A stretch of DNA of 64,000 bases from Circinella minor (Eukaryota; Mucoromycota; Mucoromycetes; Mucorales; Lichtheimiaceae). Shown here piece after piece: positions 47,426-60,083 of this stretch. The stretch spans positions 1-64,000 of the forward strand of contig JAEPRB010000135.1 in NCBI GenBank assembly GCA_016758965.1, in the 5' to 3' direction. A program made the translations under genes and the position numbers. Numbering within the stretch: the stretch's first letter is position 1; the number at the start of each line of letters is the position of its first letter. The notes beneath the pieces were generated by a model that saw nothing but the letters and a program-made list of their open reading frames with translations, was not told the DNA's origin and did no database searches.

Positions 47426-49385
47426 TATCTCTTGATACGGAACAATAATATACATTATGCTATATATATATAACAAATATTTAATTCTTGCCATTATATA
47501 TAGCCTGCTGCTGTTGCTACCGTTGGACTTCTACCAGGAATACTATTTACTTTAATATCAGGTATTGCATCGGGTACAGGTTTATACTTTTTATCAGAAA
47601 GTGCGGATCGTGTGGAAGGTCGGCATGCTTCCTTCTTTGCTGTTGCACAGCTGACTTACCCGGGTGCTGCTGTATGGTTTGATACCGCAATTGCTATCAA
47701 ATGTTTTGGTGTTGCTGTTAGTTATCTAATCATTATTGGAGATATCATGCCACAGGTGAGAAAATTTCTCTTTATTACATATGGAGTCATATGGGATGAT
47801 GTTCGGGGGGGGGGAAAGAATGGTGCTGAAAGGAGGATCTAGGCTTTTTTGTTTATATTTTTGGATTTGTGTCTGTACATTCTTTTATTTGGGGGAGTGT
47901 ACGTGTATGTGCATTGCTGAGTAAAAAAAAAAGTTGACAGGTTGTTGACTTTTTGCTCTTTCCCTCCCTCCCCCCTTTTATTTACGTATTAGCTTGTGTA
48001 TTTATTTATTATTTATACTCTTTTTTTTTTAGGTTGTTATATCATTTGACAGTTCTATACCAAATGATTCAATTTTAATGGATCGTAAATTATGGATTAC
48101 TGCAGTTATGTTTGGATTATTAATTCCCTTATCTTTTAAAAGAACATTGGATTCATTCCGTCATATCAGTGCATTAGCTATTTTGGCTGTTGCTTACTTG
48201 TGTGCTATCGTCATTTATTATTACTTTTTCTCTGTCGATTTCCCAAAACCACCACCTGAAGATATTGAATTGGTACATTTAACAAGTGGGATTCTTGGTA
48301 AATTACCTGTTTTTATTTTTGGTTTTACTTGTCATCAAAATGTAAGCTAATTATTTACTTCATACGAGAGAGGGAGCTAATTGATGAAGAGAATGAAAAC
48401 ATATTCTAAAACTCAATTTAATTTTTTGTTATAATATATATATATATATATATATAGTTGTTCAGTGTCCATAATGAACTTAAGCATAACGACCGACGAT
48501 CCATGGTTAGAGTTATTTTATCTTCTATTATCACTGCTGGTGTGTTTTATGAATTGATTTCAATCCTCGGATATCTCAGTTTCGGTAAACATGCAAAAGG
48601 AAATATCATTTTAGAGTGTAAGTATGAGTGTTAGTAATAGTATTGTTCATGTCTTTCCGATTTTTTTTTCTTTTTGATTTGAAAAAATATTTGTAGTATA
48701 CAAAATATTGTTATATTTATATTTTGCCTCGATTATTCTATATATATAATAATAATAATAGATCCAGTAAGTTGGTTTGTTGCTGGTGGTCGGTTAGCTA
48801 TTGTTATTTGTGTCCTTTTTGGTTATCCGTTACAAATTCATCCATGTCGAGGTTCAGTTGATAAAATCTTATTAAGATTTACTAGTAATAAGGATGTTAA
48901 AAGTTCACCTTACTCTGATCCACCATCTACAATCAAACATGTTGCCATGACAACGGCATTATTAATCGGTACTTACGTTATTGCTATTACCGTATCTCAG
49001 CTTGACTTGGTAAGTTTACTATGAGAAAAAAAAGAACAAGGAATGAAGGAGAGTGAGAAAGAAAAATATATCATTGTTAAAATAAATGTCATGGAACTGC
49101 GTAAAAAAAAAAAAGAAGAATTGTTAAAAATTGAATTGGGTATATAATAACAATAATAATGATATTTCATTATTTTCTTCTTTCCGTTATTTTTAGGTTT
49201 TGGCGTTTGTTGGTTCAACTGGATCAACCGCAGTTTCATTCATTCTTCCTGGTTTATTTTATTTCAAATTGAATGAAAATGAACCATGGACCTTTGCAAA
49301 GGCCAGTTCGCTTGTATTGACAATATTTGGTTTTACTGTCATGACCGTTTGTCTTACTTATAATGTTCTTAACTTGATTCGTTAG
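47153..49385 (+). CDS. Vacuolar-type amino-acid transporter (AVT/SLC38-like, AAAP family)
   Basis: Five coding exons and one more: 47153-47386, 47504-47755, 48033-48341, 48458-48617, 48762-49009, 49197-49385 (six exons); 463 aa. A 55-residue acidic N-terminal tail (SPLLSRSTVTS) precedes the AAAP signature SGIFNLLNTILGTGMLAMPAAVATVG, in which the TM1 helix is broken at NTILGTG. Further helices include YLIIIGDIMPQ, LIPLSFKRTLDSFRHISALA and GYLSFG, ending in a short hydrophobic C-terminus. The layout of about 11 helices and the motifs match yeast Avt5/6/7-type exporters and animal SLC38, which move neutral or acidic amino acids across vacuolar or plasma membranes. Direction and substrate cannot be told. 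The next gene follows 498 nt downstream. Confidence 0.9.
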
Positions 49386-49883
49386 CAAAGTTATTCTTTT
49401 ATTAATTTTTTATTCCATTATAATCGCCATTCTTGTTATCTTTTTATTTTATCTTCTTAAGTATATAGAACCATCAATTAGCCGACCAACTTTTTTTTTT
49501 CATTGTTTAATATTTTCTCTCTTTATATTTATTTTCTTTCAACAAATACCCATACACCACATTTTATATAAGCACTTCACTCCTCCTCCCTACCTATTCT
49601 TTCTCTCTTTGACAACTGCCCCCCTTACAACTATTTAGCATAGTAACCCTATACCATACTTGTCGATTTGTTGGTCCCCATGACAATTTGACAATGAAGA
49701 TGTTAATTGCTATATAAGGCTCTGTGCCGATGAAAGTTAATAAATTTGATAATCCTTTCTTCATTGCTATTACTCTTACTCCTTATATATATAAAGTCAT
49801 TTTATTCATTTGTTATTTTAACTCTACACTTTTTTTCACTCTTTCTTTTTTTTATTCCTACTAACCACACAAAATTCAAGCAA
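49386..49883 (+). other. Intergenic spacer with pyrimidine-rich leader of the Myb/SANT gene
   Basis: It includes C/T-rich stretches (CACTCCTCCTCCCTACC near 49578) and, just before the ATG at 49884, TTTTTTTCACTCTTTC. TATATAAGG at 49711-49719 could be a TATA box about 165 nt upstream of the ATG. Confidence 0.45.
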
Positions 49884-50612
49884 ATGCATTTATACCAGGA
49901 ACAAGAGCGACATAATCAATGTTGTAATTCCACTGTCAGTGCACAATCATCTCCTTCATCTACATTATCATCATTATCATCATTTGAAGGCTATCGGAAA
50001 GTAACTATGGCCCCACCGTCTCCTCCACCCACATCATTAGCCGAGTCTTTTTTTGATTGCATATCAACTCAGAACAAGCAACAACAACTTTCTTCATACC
50101 ATCCAACAAAAGAAGAACAAGAACAAATGGATTCACGAACGGCTGATGAACGAACGGCTACAGTTGGTCTTTTAATACTTCGATACGGACACTCTAACAA
50201 CGATTCAGGATTCTCAACAAGTAGCACTACATCATTATCTTCTAGCACAACATTAAATAGTATTGCCGCTACTTTTATAACAGACTTTTTTGAAGCGAAT
50301 GACACAACAAGTACAACAAAAGTTGTAACATTAAAACAAAGTAATACCTCAAGTCGTCGACGTCAACGTCAAAAACGAGGAGATAAACCCAATAAAAGAT
50401 TTAGTAAAAAGAAACCAAGATGGCAAGATCCAGAACGAGGTGTTTTGTTTAAAGCAATTATTCAAGACAAAAATTTGGAAGATATGTCTACGTTTAATTG
50501 GGATAAGATTGCTAACGTGGTTGGTCGTTGTGGCAAAGCTTGCAAAGATCAATGGCGCCGTGAAATTCTTCCGGCATTAAAAAAAAGTGTTGGTATTGAA
50601 GACAGAAAATAA
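49884..50612 (+). CDS. Myb/SANT-like DNA-binding protein, single exon
   Basis: 242 aa without introns. The start MHLYQEQERHN is chosen because the frame upstream (back to 49746) is only T-rich leader. Residues 1-150 are S/T/Q/P-rich and disordered. A basic block (SSRRRQRQKRGDKPNKRFSKKK, about 157-178) is a likely nuclear signal. The C-terminal domain (about 180-235) has SANT/Myb spacing of aromatic residues: R-W-Q-D-P-E-R, then F-N-W-D-K-I-A, then C-K-D-Q-W-R-R. The closest type is the single Myb-like domain of fungal regulators. Target genes are unknown. It is convergent with the CBS-like gene (277 nt between stops). Together with the orphan at 27.5 kb it is one of only two intronless genes here. 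Confidence 0.82.
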   Translation: MHLYQEQERHNQCCNSTVSAQSSPSSTLSSLSSFEGYRKVTMAPPSPPPTSLAESFFDCISTQNKQQQLSSYHPTKEEQEQMDSRTADERTATVGLLILRYGHSNNDSGFSTSSTTSLSSSTTLNSIAATFITDFFEANDTTSTTKVVTLKQSNTSSRRRQRQKRGDKPNKRFSKKKPRWQDPERGVLFKAIIQDKNLEDMSTFNWDKIANVVGRCGKACKDQWRREILPALKKSVGIEDRK

Positions 50613-50889
50613 TTATTTTCTTGTGGTTCGTTTTCTCTCTCCCTCTCCCTTTTTCCATCATTGTTTATTATTATTATTATTATTATTTTTAAGTTTATTT
50701 TTTTTGGTTGTGTATAGGTGTTGGTTTCGATTGTAATTTTTTTTATTTTTTATAAAAAATAAAGATAGCAAGAAAATCAATAATACACATATATAAATGC
50801 ATTATATATAGAAATAAATAAATAAAATAGAAAATATTGTTATGCTATGAATGATACTAAGAATAAGAATGTTTATATTACTTTTTTTT

Positions 50890-53109
50890 TTACATGAATT
50901 GACGACGGTTTAAAAAGCTAAGTAAATCATATTTAGTAGCTACACCAAGACACCATTTTCGATTAATATCTGTGATAACTGCAAATGAATTCTTGTCAAA
51001 GAATTTGGCTATATATTTATAACAAAGAATATTGTTATTATGATAATTAAAGTTAATAATATGCAAGAGCGATGATAAAATAACAATTTTTTTTTAAAAA
51101 AAATAAACATTACCAAGATCAGCCAAACTAGTATCTGGCGTAATAATTTCATATTTGCTAGTGCTACTACCCTTCTTTTTAAACCCATACATACATTGTT
51201 CTACAGGAGTATTTGGCTTGATGGCATTATGTTCCAATCGCTCTTGAAGTGTTGTTAATGATACATAACCAACTAATTTCTTATTATCCGTTCGAATGAC
51301 TGGAAGTTGTGAGAATTCACGCTCCATCATCATATCAAGAGCATATGATGCCGAAGCAGTAGGAGGAATAGTAACTGCAGCTGGTAATTGTAAATCTTCC
51401 ACACTGGCCTAAATAATAATATTATTAATAACGAAAATTAATAAAAAAAAAACTCTTGTTACTTGTTTTTTTCCCCCTTTTTTTCAATCTAATCATTTTT
51501 ATATACACTAAAAGTAAACTTACTGCACGGTATCGATCCATTGATAAGAATTCAAGTTCTTGAGTAATAATATCATCTGCCAAATTATTTTCGAGTAACC
51601 ATTCATCATTCAACAAAGTTGATGTATAATTTTTGGCTGTATCGTTTAAAAGTACCACACTTCTATATTCATGGGTAGTAGAGTTTCGTTGAAGACTATT
51701 GGCATGCTGTGTTGCTGCAGCAACCACAGCACCAGAAGAAGGACCACACAAAATACCTTCATGACGAATTAATCTTCGTGCAGTAGAGAAAGCATCTCGA
51801 TCTGTCACTTTGAACCATGTGTCTACGACACTTTGATCCAATGCTGGTGGAACAAAGTTATTACCCATATCTTCAATTTTCCAATCCTAAAATTATTTTA
51901 TATTCAATTAGTTTTTTAATAGCTCATATTTTCATCAATATTTTTTCATTTACCAAGAAATGATGGTGTTCTTTATCATCAGAATTGGCAAGGACTGAAT
52001 TTGCTGGTTCTACAGCCATAATCTATTCATAACACCCCCAGTAAAAAAAATCAAAGTGTAAGAAATTATTCATAAAAAAAAAAAAGATATAAAAGAATGA
52101 GTAAAGTTGTATGGTTTACAATAAAAAGAATGATAGCAACAACAAAAATAACAAGATATTTTTCATTTAACATCCTTCAAGGTTAAAAAAAAAAAAAAAA
52201 AAACTCTTTCCTTACCTTAATATGGGGCATTTTAGCCTTTAATATTTTTGCAAGCTTCGTAACCACTACACCAGTTTCAACACCTACAAACAAAAAATCA
52301 AATTCCATCTTGGTTTGTTGTAAAATTTCCTCCGCTAAATCCTCATAACAATTCTGTTTTAACTTGGTTTCATCCAATACGACTGCATTTGGTAATTGTT
52401 CTGCCAATTTAGTAGCTAATACGTAAGGACTTTCGGGAGCACCTGGTCGAGCTTCGTTAGGTGATCGAACAATTTCTGCACCTAAGGCTTTAAGCATTTG
52501 AATACGATCATTTGAGGTACGTTCGGGAACAATAGCTAATACACGTCTTTGTTGATCTCTTCTTTTTTTTGCCGCAAGACTAGCAACGGCAAGACCCAAG
52601 TTACCCGAAGTAGGGACGATCAAGGTTTGTTTGTCGCCATACTCTAAAATAAAAAATTGTTATTATGATTTTTTTTTTTTTTTTTTGAAAAGGTTGGTTT
52701 TTGTTTTCTTGTTTTTCGCTACTAAAGCAAACCCGCTTTCTGATTTGATATAAAGAAAAACACGAACATAATAATGTCAATGAGAAAAAAAAAAGTTTTT
52801 TTTTTTTACCTTCAAGCAAATACTTTGCAACACGATCTTTGATGCTTCCAGTAGGATTAGCTAACTCCAATTTACCGAGTAATTGAACTATTACATGTTT
52901 GGTGAGTTAAATGAGCGCGTCATAAGAGCGAAAAAAAAAAAGGTTTAGAAAACGAAAAACAGGATGTCAAAACGTTCTATTCAGAAAAAAATGAAAAAAT
53001 AAAATAAAAATAAACCTTTGCTTGGATGAAAAAGTTTGACCATAGGAGTCAAACCAATGCCATCGGAAATAGCATCTGTAATAGGTGGTGGTTGACGTTC
53101 AAGTGGCAT
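50890..53109 (-). CDS. Cystathionine beta-synthase-like PLP enzyme with two CBS domains
   Basis: Seven exons: 53109-53016, 52887-52810, 52643-52216, 52022-51954, 51886-51524, 51408-51114, 51008-50890; 481 aa. The PLP fold is present: ELANPTGSIKDR with Schiff-base lysine K48, PTSGNLG (68-74, substrate/PLP loop), ALGAEIVRSPNEAR, and DFVPP-like FVPPALDQSVVDTWFKV as in fungal and animal CBS. The C-terminus has a tandem Bateman module: VTIPPTASASYALDMMM..QLPVI..LVGYVSL (CBS1) and FAVITD..WCLGVATKYDLLSFL (CBS2). CBS condenses serine and homocysteine to cystathionine. Oddities: the glycine loop that holds the PLP phosphate, normally GVGTGGT, reads G178-V-E-T-G-V-V, and the usual YDTTADEI region reads CYEDLAEEI. 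No heme-binding N-terminus, as in yeast. It may be a divergent paralogue with altered activity. Confidence 0.85.
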
Positions 53110-54140
53110 TTTATATTATACGTTTCTAAAAACCTTGTTTTGATGATTTTTTTTTTTTTTGCGTTCTTGGTTATACTACAGGCAATGCAAAGGTTGTGTT
53201 GCACGGTAAAAATAGGGCTCCGCTTATTTTTGATTGATTTACTTACTGTTTTACTCAGCTATTCATTTTGACTCATTTTATGCAAAATAATAATAGTTGG
53301 AGCAGAGATATTAATGATAAGATGTATTATTTATCATGTTGGACAATTCCATGTAAAAATAAATCTAATCAGAATAAAATTGATTAAATTCATGCTAAAA
53401 TCCTGTTTCATCATTTAATCGTTCTCTATTAAAAAAAAAAAAAACTTAATAGTATCCGTGAACATGAATGATAATTACAGCCCACCATCGATCAAAAGTG
53501 GATCAACATTATTAATACGTACCTTTTGATTAGTATATTGCTTATCAAATAATGGTACCATATCGATTAATACATATATACTGCTGTTAATATATATATA
53601 TATCATTATATTATATGTGTATAATTAACAATAATTAACTGATAAATTATTTACTAGGCTTCAGTGATAAAATAAGTAATCCCACCAAATTTTTCCCCTT
53701 CCCTCATTTTATCCCCCAGGAATTATATAAGCGCCAAATATTTCTAATACGTACGTAATAATAATGTTACTGCGCAACAAAAAGCAAAAATATACAACGT
53801 AACGGGTATTAGCGCCTCCACGTTCTTTATATAATTGTTAATTACGTAGTTGTATTGTGATTCCTTTTTTATTATTGTTGGTGGTATGTTCTATGGTAGT
53901 AGCACGAGGTTTTATAAAATAGAAAATTGATGGCTCATATCATAATAATTTTATATTAAATGTAATCATAGCAATAATAAGAAATTACATATATTTCTTT
54001 CGTGGGGGGTTCCTGCTTCGCTCACATGGTACTACGCAATAAAATAAAATAAAAAGGTCACGGGCGCAGCATGGACCTATCTATTCGCTTGACGACAGTC
54101 AGGTGCAATCAAAAAGAGCGATCATGCTCTTGCGTTGCAT
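53110..54140. other. Divergent intergenic region between the CBS-like gene and Atg8
   Basis: About 1.0 kb, AT-rich on the left, with GC-richer patches near 54004-54060 (GTGGGGGGTTCCTGCTTCGC, CACGGGCGCAGC) just upstream of Atg8. No gene is seen. A bidirectional promoter function is inferred from the head-to-head arrangement. Confidence 0.5.
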
Positions 54141-54303
54141 GATACAACTCTTTTTTTTTTTGTCTTTTTTTTTAGCTCTCCTATTTTATTTTTTCTTCTC
54201 TCTTTTTTTTCTTCTTCTTCTTCTTCTTTCTCTCTTTTTTCAATAACTTCAAATAATAAACATACAACTTCCATCTCAACTTTCTCCATTTTAAGAAACA
54301 ACA
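54141..54303 (+). promoter_or_regulatory. Pyrimidine-rich leader of Atg8
   Basis: About 110 nt of TTTTCTTCTCTC, (CTT)n and TTTCTCTC sequence, then a short AACAACAATG start context. Confidence 0.45.
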
Positions 54304-55026
<723 letters not shown>

Positions 55027-55517
55027 ATGGGTCAATCACTCTTCCTCTCCTCCTCCCCTCTCGCCAACTGCTTCTTTTACCGTTTATGTGTTTTATTTTT
55101 ATTTTTTATTTCCACTTTCACTATAACAACAACTATAACAACAATAACTAAGAACATTCATCACTATTTTGCACGATTGTAAACATTTCAACATACAACA
55201 ACAAACATACACACTATTACATGAAGGATAGTTAGGATTGATTATGACTAAATATTTTGCTTTTTTTTTTTTTATTACACTCGAAGCAATAACAAAGATA
55301 TAAAGTTTGTTTGCTAGATAAAGAAATAATATTAGAAACTGTTAGTCTTTATAAACAATAATAACAACTTGTATAAAATGAAATTGGAAAATAATAAAAA
55401 TAATAATAATATTGTTTTCTTATAAGTATTAAGTGATTGATAAAGTAAAGTAAATATTTAATATTGTCAATGGAAGAAACTAATTTTATTATTATCTGAC
55501 AGCTACATCCTATGTAC

Positions 55518-55553
<36 letters not shown>

Positions 55554-57066
55554 ATTCATTAATTTTTATTATTGTTACAAGTTTGTAGTATAAAACATGT
55601 AGAGAGATTTCAAATAAGGAAATATTTCCATTGTGATCACGTCCATGCTTTCTTGTACATGTATTTACTAAGGATAATTCGGTAGAAAGTAAAATATAAA
55701 AAGAGGTCCATATTCCAATTAAATAATGAACAATATCCACAGTGTTTTGTTGACTTGTTGAATAACATGGTATTATAGTAGGTTTTCATTAGTTTGATTG
55801 GTCTTTTTGGATTTGAAAATACCAGAAAAACTTTGAACGGTTTAATAAAAGAAGAAGCTTTAATATTTGTTAGAATTCGTCATGTTACAAGAAATATACT
55901 TGGCAAACCGTCCTTTATACATACAAACATATATTTCATTCTTACACCAAACCATGAATCTTGAAAATTTTTCTGTCGAACTTCTATTTAAGTGATCCTG
56001 CGACTCCCATTTTTTTTTCTCATCGGATCCAGTTTCAGTAGTACATGCAACTAAAAATACACATTGACACCCCAAATAACTATTATATATATATATATAG
56101 TATGCAGTACGTAATCCGGAGCAGTTGAGATACGTAGTATTATGTAGTTTCATCTTTAAAACTGGTCGTGTATCCTGTATCCAATATATATTTTCTTAAT
56201 AGTGATATATTACTTTTTTATGATATTTTCAATATATCTTTCTCTCATTCATCTTTTAGGTTCTTTATGTCTTTCGATAAATAAACGAATCCTCGATTAA
56301 TATCTTCAGCTCTGTGCAATATAATAGAGGAATTGATAATAACTTATATAACTATAAGCAGAGTATCTGTCTAGTACTTCTGTGCTGCTCTTTACACAAT
56401 GGCCATTTCGATTTTTTTTTATATAACGTTTTCCTTAACAGGCAAAGTAGTCAAGACAAATGATATCCACTTTTCCGTGAACAATGGTTTTTTGAAAGAT
56501 ATAGAGTAGCTCGAATGACAGAGTGCATATGTATTATATAATGGTTTTATAAATAACCGAAAAGCCAAAGATATTATTATATATAAAAAAATGAGAAATA
56601 TAAATGTAAACAGCACCAAACGATTATTGTTTATTCAAACTTTTTTAAGCAACAAGCATAATCACTTATAGTCCCAATAGCATCTTTTTTCGGTATATTT
56701 CAACTTGACAATGATAATATATCAACCAATTGTTCCTCTTTCCAATAATCCTTGTTCAACCCTTTCATCACCCCCTTTGTATTATTTTCATCCTTCAAGA
56801 ATAACACCCTTCCCCATTTTTCCCAGTTACTATCATAATGCTGTGTGTGATAAACCCTATTCCCGCAACAAGTGAAATATCGTCGATAAAGTATTACATA
56901 AATAGTGAAAGAGCTAGAAAAGAGAACTTGTGTGTATTTCTTTAATATAATATAAAAAAAATCAAGAGATAATTAATCTACAACAAGAATGTCTTGACTA
57001 TATGTTGCTCCGAGTTGTTCATTTTATCGCTCAGTAAACAAATAAAAAAGAAAAAAAAGATCCTCT
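55027..57066. other. Gene-free interval
   Basis: About 2.0 kb between convergent Atg8 and eL39. It contains a T30 run (55521-55550), AT-rich simple sequence and short frames (55552-55740, 55860-56153, 56419-56619) without family resemblance. Confidence 0.6.
55521..55550. repeat. Poly(T) tract of 30 nt
   Basis: An uninterrupted T30 follows TACCCC. Confidence 0.95.
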
Positions 57067-57581
57067 TTAAAGGTTGAGCTTGGTGTGGCGCCAGTTGCGT
57101 CTCTTGGCGTTCCAGCTAATTTAAAAATGAATTTATTTTTTACACAGTTAATAAATTATTTTCCAATAGACTTTGTTTTTAATTTCACAGTACATGAAAG
57201 AAAGGTTCCTCATGCAAAAGTTTTTTGTTTTTGTTTTAAAATAATAATAATAATAATAATTACCGGATCTTGGTGTCAGTCTTCATGCGGAACCAGTGGG
57301 GAAGGGGACGGTTCTGCTTTTGCTTCTTGCCAAGCTTGACCTTGGTTCTGAACGACTTGTTGGAAGGCTAAAATGATATTATAGAATTTTGGTGAATTAG
57401 CGAATGTGAATCGTATTTCTGGTTTTTTTTTTTTTCCCTCGTTATATCGGTTCGTATTTTTTCGTAATCGATCCATCTAATTCATCCATCCATCCGTTTG
57501 TGTTTTTGTTGTAACGTTTTTCGTAATGAATCCATCCATTTATCTATTCTTTTTCCCATCTTTCTTAATTCAACCTACCAT
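57067..57581 (-). CDS. rpl39: 60S ribosomal protein eL39
   Basis: Three coding exons: 57581-57579 (the ATG alone), 57367-57264 and 57115-57067; 51 aa, exactly the universal eL39 length. The sequence reads [30 protein letters not shown], then [16 protein letters not shown]. The ATG is followed at once by the donor GTAGGT, so codon 1 and codon 2 lie on different exons, a habit of ribosomal protein genes. eL39 lines the peptide exit tunnel of the large subunit. Codon use is C- and AAG-rich as in eL32, unlike neighbouring genes. The single-codon first exon is inferred from the need for an initiator directly before PSNK and should be confirmed by cDNA. Confidence 0.93.
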
Positions 57582-59381
57582 TTCGATTTCTTATACCAAC
57601 GAAAGAGGAAGTTTCAAAGTATTCCGCCTGCACACGCTATAGTACACTACCCGCTCCATTCGAAGCTCGGACCATACAATCAGCTGAATTCGAAATTTTT
57701 CGACAGTTTCGAATAATCACTTTCGCCTCCATCATGCGTTACATATTTTTTATTTCCATGGTGATAAAATATAACCATGGAAACCTTCACTTATTTGTTT
57801 ATTCTTATTAGAGAGTATTAGAAAATCCAACTTTTAATACAATGTACTATAAATTACGCAATATGTTAAAATTATAAGAAAATGATCTGCAAAAAAAAAA
57901 AAAAATTGATACATGGACTTACGAGATACATATATATACACAATAATCTCACTAATGGTTTTTGGAGAGTATGTATCATATCGCTGTACATACAACAAAA
58001 TAAATGCATACTACAGATTATTCACGAGATCAGCATTTACTTACCTTTTGTGGAACAACATGATAGAAAAAATTCCCTTCTAACAAGGTCCATGAGTACA
58101 GAGATTGCATGGATGACAAGAAGTAGACGGAATAATATTATATGTATATATGGTATTGGAATTTTTAGCTGTTAGATGATAAATATTGTACAAAGACAAA
58201 GTCATAGAGTACATTTGCTTTAATTCTATTCAAGAAAATACACAGGAGATAACTTTTCGTTTGTTTATTAAGTATTAATCAAAAATTGCAAAGTTTACTA
58301 GCAAACAAAAGCTGTGTATGTTGCTCCCAACAATATGAAATAAATAAAAATAGTGTATCATTCTTTTTATTATAATAGACACAAACACATTGAAAAGCAA
58401 AAGTTAGTATTAATATGATGCATTGGAGAATTATTTTGTTACCAGATGAAATATACTGGACCAGAGTTACACCAATCTATGCCTCCCAAACTCTTACCGT
58501 TCCACTCCTGCTTCCAAATATCCACCTCAAAAAAAAAAATCGAATAGAACACATCAGACAAACATTTTCAGGGAACTAATCTATAACATAGCAGCAATAG
58601 TAAGAATAGTATATTGATAGCTTACAGAATTAGTAAACAATGCAACAAAAACAAAAATTACTCAAAAAAAAAAATGAATTACAAGAAATACTATGAGAAA
58701 AATCAAGAAGATCCAATGATTATATTCGGGTTGCAAAAAAAAAACAGACAATCGAAAAAAACGATGATAATACTGTAGTCAAGTAAAAACTAAATTTTTA
58801 AATATTCAAAAGAGCCTTGTTATATAAGTAGTTATGAGATACTTTTTACCTCTTCTTTCTAATACAAAGTTCATTGCTCTCGTTGATACGTAGCAAAAGG
58901 TGTTAACCTCCTCACACAATAAAGCCAGTTAAAATAAAGAAATAAATAAAAAGGAAAAACCTTTATTTTAACTGTTCTTTTCTTATATGATTATCAAGCA
59001 TCTTGTTGAGTGATAGCACATAATATAATATAAATTCGTGATCACTTCAATTCATAAGTTCAATAGTATAACACACCAAATCCTGTTATTAGGAAGCCGT
59101 TGTCAACAAGTTTTATTAAATGCGGAACCACCATCCCCACTTTCAATTATGGATTAGTAATCCCATATTACACTGCCTTCAGCGTTGACCGGCACAACAT
59201 GTCTATTTTTATCTTTGACATAACCACCTTGAAACATAAAGCTTTAACCACCAGTTTGTGTCACGTAGTGGCAATCCTGCAGGGTAAAAAAAAAATTATT
59301 GAGATAGTATAAATATCAAGGGTCCGGGCGTATATATTTCGCTTTCTTTCAAATTTCTTTTTCTTTAAAAAAAAGAAAAAT
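57582..59381. other. Intergenic region upstream of eL39 and of the hydrolase gene
   Basis: No gene. The first about 140 nt (C- and G-richer, with three TTCGAA/TTCGAAA motifs at about 57659-57713) is the likely eL39 promoter, followed by a palindrome at 57753-57783. The rest is AT-rich. The frame at 59100-59312 is unrecognised. Confidence 0.5.
57753..57783. repeat. Inverted repeat TTTCCATGGT / ACCATGGAAA
   Basis: Perfect 10-bp arms (57753-57762 and 57774-57783) are separated by 11 nt, about 170 nt upstream of the eL39 ATG. Each arm contains CCATGG; the pair resembles degenerate X-box sites (GTTTCCATGGTTA on the minus strand of the right arm). Confidence 0.75.
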
Positions 59382-60051
59382 ATGACAACAAGTAAAGAGG
59401 GTCAGCCCACAAATTTACCCGAAATAATTGAAAATGACACAACGACGAAAAGAACAACACATTCTATATTCAAAAAAGTAGTGGTTCAACTGACAACGGT
59501 CGGAATTGTATTAGGATCAATTGGCCTAAGACGATACGTTACTGGCGGCCCATATAGCCCCTGGTCATGTTCAGTCTTTGGATACCAATGCGACCGACTT
59601 TATGATTTTCAATTTAATGGATATGTTCATGAAGATTATATTTCTGCTGAAAGTGTATTCAAGAAAAACTTTTATACTGGCGAAGAAGTAGGTGCGGCCA
59701 CAGCTGCGTACGTTGATGGTGAGTTGGTTTTGGATATTCAAGGTGGTTGGCAAGACCCAGTAAAAAAAATTCCTTACACCAATAAAACCTTACAAATGGT
59801 TTTCTCAAGTACAAAGGCTTTGGTGAGTATGTTTTGTTTTTGTCACGTATACGCCACCCTATTTGTCGAGATAATTTATCTTTGTCATACCAAAGTATAT
59901 ATACTCAGCCTCCCTGTGCTGTAATTACTTAGACGTCAATCGTGGTCGCTCAATTTATTGAAAAAGGTGTTTTGGATTATGAAGAAAAAATTTCAACATA
60001 TTGGCCTGAATTTGCCCAAGGCAATAAGGAGAATGTCACATTAAGCGATTT

Positions 60052-60083
<32 letters not shown>

